Below are positions 46,215-49,054 of a stretch of DNA of 49,054 bases, piece after piece. The notes under the pieces are model-generated. The model was not told the origin of the DNA and did no database searches. It worked only from the letters and a program-made list of their open reading frames with translations. The stretch covers positions 1-49,054 of the forward strand of contig CAMOGT010000009.1 in NCBI GenBank assembly GCA_946614295.1, written 5' to 3'. The position numbers and the translations under genes were made by a program. Positions within the stretch are counted from its first letter, which is position 1, and each line of letters starts with the position of its first letter. This stretch comes from an uncultured Bacteroidales bacterium (lineage in GTDB: Bacteria; Bacteroidota; Bacteroidia; Bacteroidales; Paludibacteraceae).

Positions 46215-49054
46215 GTTTTCTATTTTTGAGAGCAAATTAATCGCTCCTCCTATTGTTTTTACATTCGTGATAGACACCATTCTTCGTCCTGTAGGGATAC
46301 CTTTCTTGTCTTTCTCCTCGTGTAGCAGGCACCGTTCGGGTCGGCTCACGGCGTACTGCACGATCTTGCCGAACGCCTCGGACTGCCAGTAGGCGTCCTT
46401 GTGCTGCACGAGGTAAAGGGTCATCCGCTCGCCCTTGAGCAGGATCTTCTCTACACCCAACCGGCAACAAATCCACCGTACGCGCACCACTTGCAGCAGC
46501 TCCTCCGCCTCTTCGGGCAACGGTCCGAAACGGTCGATGAGCCGTTTCTTGAATTCAAGCAGCTGGTCCTCGGAGTGGATATTATCCAGCTCGCGGTAGA
46601 GGGTGATACGTTCGGATATGTTCTCGATATAATCGGTCGGGAAGCACACCGCGATATCCGTCTCCAGCTGTGCGTCCGGACACCAGAGACGCTGCGCGCC
46701 CATCATTCCATCATTGAGCGGCGCAGCCGCGCTCATTCCATCATTGAGCGAATCTCCCATCTCCTCTCTGAGTTCCTCCACGGCTTCGTTGAGGATGCGC
46801 TGGTAGGTCTCGTAGCCGAGGTCGGCAATGAAACCGGACTGCTCCGAGCCGAGCATGTTGCCCGCGCCGCGGATATCCATATCCTGCATGGCGAGGTTGA
46901 AGCCTGCGCCCAACTCGGCGAAGGTGCTCAGCGCTTCGAGCCGTCTGCGCGCATCGTCGGTCAGCAACTCTTTCTCCGGCGCGATGAGGTAGCAGTACGC
47001 CTTGCGGTTCGACCGTCCCACGCGTCCGCGCAACTGGTGCAGGTCGGCAAGACCGTAGTGGTTGGCGGAGAAGATGAGAATGGTGTTCACGTTCGGTATA
47101 TCCACGCCGGACTCGATGATGGTCGTCGAGAGCAGAATATCGTAGTCGTAGTTAATGAACGCTTCCAGCCGCTCCTCCATCTCGCCTGCCGGCAACTGTC
47201 CGTGCGCGGTGATGATACGCGCCTCCGGGCACAGTTTCTGTATCTTGCGCTCGATACGCGGGAGCATCTCGATGCGGTTGTTGACGATGAAGATCTGACC
47301 GTTGCGGCCCATCTCCAGATCAATCGCCTCTTTGATGATATCTTCGTCCTCCACGGTGATGAGCTCCGTCTGCACGGGGTAGCGGTTGGGTGGGGGAGTG
47401 GTCATGACGCTGAGGTCGCGCGCGCCGAGCAGCGAGAACTGCAGTGTGCGCGGGATAGGCGTTGCCGTCAGAGTCAGGACGTCTATGTTGGTGCGCAGCG
47501 CTTTGAGTTTTTCCTTGACCGCCACGCCGAATTTCTGTTCCTCGTCGATGATGAGCAGCCCGAGGTCGTGCCATTTGACGGACTTGCCGACGATCTTATG
47601 GGTGCCGATGAGGATATCTATCTTGCCGGCGGCGAGGTCGGCGAGCAGTTCCTTGGTCTCCTTGGCGGACTTGAGGCGGCTCAGGTACTCGATGCGAACC
47701 GGGAAGTTCTTCATCCGCTCGGTGAAGGTGTTGTAGTGCTGCAACGCCAGCACGGTGGTCGGCACGAGAACGGCTACCTGTTTGCCGTCCGTCGCCACTT
47801 TGAACGCCGCACGCATGGCTACCTCGGTCTTGCCGAATCCCACATCGCCGCAGACGAGCCGGTCCATCGGCATAGGGCTCTCCAGGTCGCGTTTGACCTC
47901 CGCGGTCGCTTTCGCCTGGTCGGGCGTGTCTTCGTAGAGGAACGACGCCTCGAGCTCGTGCTGCATGTAGCCGTCCGGCGTGTAGGCAAAGCCTTTCTGC
48001 TGCTTGCGCGTGGCGTAGAGACGGATCAGGTCGCGGGCAATCTCTTTGACTTTGTCCTTCGTGCGCTCTTTGAGCCGTTCCCATGCACCCGAACCCAAGC
48101 GGGCTATCGTCGGTTCCGAACCCTCGCGGCCTTTGTATTTGGAGATGCGGTGCAGGTTGTGGATGGACACAAACACGTTCGCGCCGTCGCGGTAGTTCAG
48201 TTTGATCATCTCCTGCGGCTTGCCGTTCACCGGTGTGGTGACGAGTCCGCCGAACTTGGCGATACCGTGGTCGGAGTGGACGACATAATCGCCCACCTGC
48301 AGCTGGTTGATCTCGCGGAGGGTAATGATCGCTTTGCCGCGCCGTGCGTTCTCGCTCGACAGCTGCACGCGGTGGTACCGCTCGAAGATCTGGTGGTCGG
48401 TGTAGCAGCAGACTTTCAACTCCCGATCCACAAATCCCTCATGGAGCGTTGCGTTGATACCGGTAAATCCTACAGGCGCAGCCGATCCTACAGGCGTAGC
48501 CGGTCTTACAGCGTCAGCGGTCTTACAGTCACCCTGTGACGGTCTTATAGCGAAGCGGTCAGACTCGAAAATGCTTTCGAGTCTATCGAGCTGTTTCTTC
48601 TGTTCCGCGAGGATATAGATGGTGTAGCCTTCTTCGCGGTGTTGCCGTATATCCTCCGTCAGAAGGTCGAACTGCTTGTGGAAGACCGGCTGCGGCACGG
48701 TGTCGAAGGTCACTTTGGAGTACTCCGGGAACGTGCTCTTCTGGGCTATCTCTATTGTCCTTAACGACCCTAACGACCCTAAGGACCCGGAAGCCCCTAA
48801 CCCCTCCGATTTATACCGCACGACGCCCCAGTCATTGCTCACCCACACGGTCTCGTCCGTCAGGTAATCGACGATGGAGCCTTTCGCCTCTAACCCTTCA
48901 CCTTTCGCCTTTATAATGCCTTTCTCCTTGCTCGAAGAGCCCACAATCTCCGCGGCTTCGACGCGGGATTTGGACAGCTGGTCCTCGATGTCGAACTCAC
49001 GGATACTGTCTATCTCGTCGCCGAAGAAATCCAGACGGTAGGGGTTGTCGTGGC
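46185..49054 (-). CDS. mfd: Transcription-repair coupling factor Mfd, N-terminus outside the window
   Basis: The frame stays open to the window edge and the visible part starts at HDNPYRLDFFGDEIDSIREFD, so the gene is partial (about 955 residues shown). Mfd removes stalled RNA polymerase and recruits UvrA. Visible: the end of the UvrB-like region, the RNA polymerase interacting domain (LREINQLQVGDYVVHSDHGIAKF), the helicase core (MDRLVCGDVGFGKTEVAMRAAF, DEEQKFGV, LTATPIPRTLQFSLLGARD, IESGVDIPNVNTILIF, QLRGRVGRSNRKAYCY) and the C-terminal TRCF domain. Four or more translated repeat blocks lie in non-conserved stretches (46703-46750, 48469-48584, 48757-48810, 48880-48914), and the C-terminus is repeat-encoded. 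Confidence 0.96.
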   Translation of the reverse strand, partial: HDNPYRLDFFGDEIDSIREFDIEDQLSKSRVEAAEIVGSSSKEKGIIKAKGEGLEAKGSIVDYLTDETVWVSNDWGVVRYKSEGLGASGSLGSLGSLRTIEIAQKSTFPEYSKVTFDTVPQPVFHKQFDLLTEDIRQHREEGYTIYILAEQKKQLDRLESIFESDRFAIRPSQGDCKTADAVRPATPVGSAAPVGFTGINATLHEGFVDRELKVCCYTDHQIFERYHRVQLSSENARRGKAIITLREINQLQVGDYVVHSDHGIAKFGGLVTTPVNGKPQEMIKLNYRDGANVFVSIHNLHRISKYKGREGSEPTIARLGSGAWERLKERTKDKVKEIARDLIRLYATRKQQKGFAYTPDGYMQHELEASFLYEDTPDQAKATAEVKRDLESPMPMDRLVCGDVGFGKTEVAMRAAFKVATDGKQVAVLVPTTVLALQHYNTFTERMKNFPVRIEYLSRLKSAKETKELLADLAAGKIDILIGTHKIVGKSVKWHDLGLLIIDEEQKFGVAVKEKLKALRTNIDVLTLTATPIPRTLQFSLLGARDLSVMTTPPPNRYPVQTELITVEDEDIIKEAIDLEMGRNGQIFIVNNRIEMLPRIERKIQKLCPEARIITAHGQLPAGEMEERLEAFINYDYDILLSTTIIESGVDIPNVNTILIFSANHYGLADLHQLRGRVGRSNRKAYCYLIAPEKELLTDDARRRLEALSTFAELGAGFNLAMQDMDIRGAGNMLGSEQSGFIADLGYETYQRILNEAVEELREEMGDSLNDGMSAAAPLNDGMMGAQRLWCPDAQLETDIAVCFPTDYIENISERITLYRELDNIHSEDQLLEFKKRLIDRFGPLPEEAEELLQVVRVRWICCRLGVEKILLKGERMTLYLVQHKDAYWQSEAFGKIVQYAVSRPERCLLHEEKDKKGIPTGRRMVSITNVKTIGGAINLLSKIENKNGQMVNGK
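46703..46750. repeat. 18-nt direct repeat with near-palindromic spacer in mfd
   Basis: TCATTCCATCATTGAGCG occurs at 46703-46720 and 46733-46750 (period 30 nt, so ten residues are repeated, giving SLNDGM and PLNDGM). The 12-nt spacer with its flanks forms a near-palindrome GAGCGGC-GCA-GCCGCGCTC (46716-46734). Confidence 0.85.
48469..48560. repeat. Five CYTACAG-core-CGRT hairpin units in mfd
   Basis: Units of 18, 18, 17, 22 and 16 nt on the plus strand (antisense to mfd). Cores: GC-GCA-GC, GC-GTA-GC, C-GTCA-G, TCAC-CCT-GTGA, C-GAA-G, all with complementary ends. Same family as in the ResB-CcsA gene. Translated in Mfd as a Pro/Ala/Val/Gly-rich insertion. Confidence 0.88.
48561..48584. repeat. 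Perfect 10-bp hairpin in mfd
   Basis: AGACTCGAAA (48561-48570), loop ATGC, TTTCGAGTCT (48575-48584), directly beside the last CYTACAG unit and translated as LESIFESD. Confidence 0.85.
48757..48810. repeat. Six 9-mers in mfd
   Basis: GTCCTTAAC, GACCCTAAC, GACCCTAAG, GACCCGGAA, GCCCCTAAC, CCCTCCGAT on the plus strand; in Mfd they encode GLGASGSLGSLGSL, a three-residue repeat. Confidence 0.88.
48880..48914. repeat. Five 7-mers in mfd
   Basis: CCTTTCG, CCTCTAA, CCCTTCA, CCTTTCG, CCTTTAT on the plus strand, encoding the Lys/Gly/Glu-rich IKAKGEGLEAKG insertion of Mfd. Confidence 0.75.

Noticed and set aside
46401..48539. A 712-codon open frame antisense to mfd on the plus strand
   Set aside because: It lies wholly opposite a conserved gene, gives His/Arg/Glu/Val-biased protein without recognisable domains, and is explained by codon bias of the true gene.

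Overview
The window comes from a member of the Bacteroidota, most likely order Bacteroidales. The signs are a type IX secretion/gliding gene run (porP-gldK-gldL-gldM-gldN), families largely restricted to this phylum (DUF2795, DUF3098, DUF4293, DUF4491), a fused SpmA-SpmB protein, a fused ResB-CcsA protein, and promoters of the Bacteroidota type (TTTG or TTG, 20 nt, TAnnTTTG, then a start codon with little or no Shine-Dalgarno signal). I cannot name the genus. Most genes are housekeeping.

Layout. 1-335: C-terminus of fumarate reductase/succinate dehydrogenase FeS subunit. 412-3018 (-): secreted multidomain PL1 pectate lyase with a T9SS-type tail. 3019-4016: gene-poor, with promoters and an array of short hairpins. 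4017-5682 (-): ybeY and spmAB. 5743-7148: methyltransferase and cobalamin adenosyltransferase. 7278-13389: DUF2795 gene and the T9SS core. 13389-20896: ftsX, DUF3098, uppP, truB, queA, ung, polA and a DUF4886 gene, tightly packed. 20897-21448: tRNA-Asp between two copies of a structured element. 21449-25556 (-): hemerythrin-LuxR regulator, then a TonB receptor/lipoprotein/DUF4491 operon. 25709-31367: porin, imelysin, di-haem oxidoreductase and ResB/CcsA, a probable iron-linked cluster divergent from the TonB receptor. 31579-40547: vanX-type dipeptidase, fumarase, LytM-like protein, dxr, rseP, acetyltransferase, DUF4293, mscS, rlmN. 40581-42077: LytTR regulator and a divergent unknown gene. 42036-49054 (-): yidC, outer-membrane protein, deoD, kdsB, mfd (mfd runs off the window).

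The most unusual feature is not a gene. Three kinds of degenerate short repeat pervade the window. (i) Tandem 7-mers (RAATTAC, AATTGTG, AAAGTCG, CATTTAC types) and related 8-mers and 9-mers fill whole intergenic gaps, run through stop codons and end exactly at, or contain, the next start codon. (ii) Tandem units of CYTACAG + a mini-hairpin of variable sequence + CGGT occur in frame inside the ResB/CcsA gene (8 units) and mfd (5 units); the cores differ but their ends are always complementary, or nearly so. (iii) A roughly 500-bp intergenic array (3484-3967) and a pair of elements around tRNA-Asp contain hairpins whose arms change in a compensatory way. Conserved proteins (ResB/CcsA, Mfd, fumarase, Dxr, cobalamin adenosyltransferase) carry these repeats as extra peptide segments. 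The DNA polymerase I encoded here appears to have lost its 3'-5' exonuclease domain and has a perfect palindrome in the linker where that domain should begin. A link between that loss and repeat growth is only a hypothesis.
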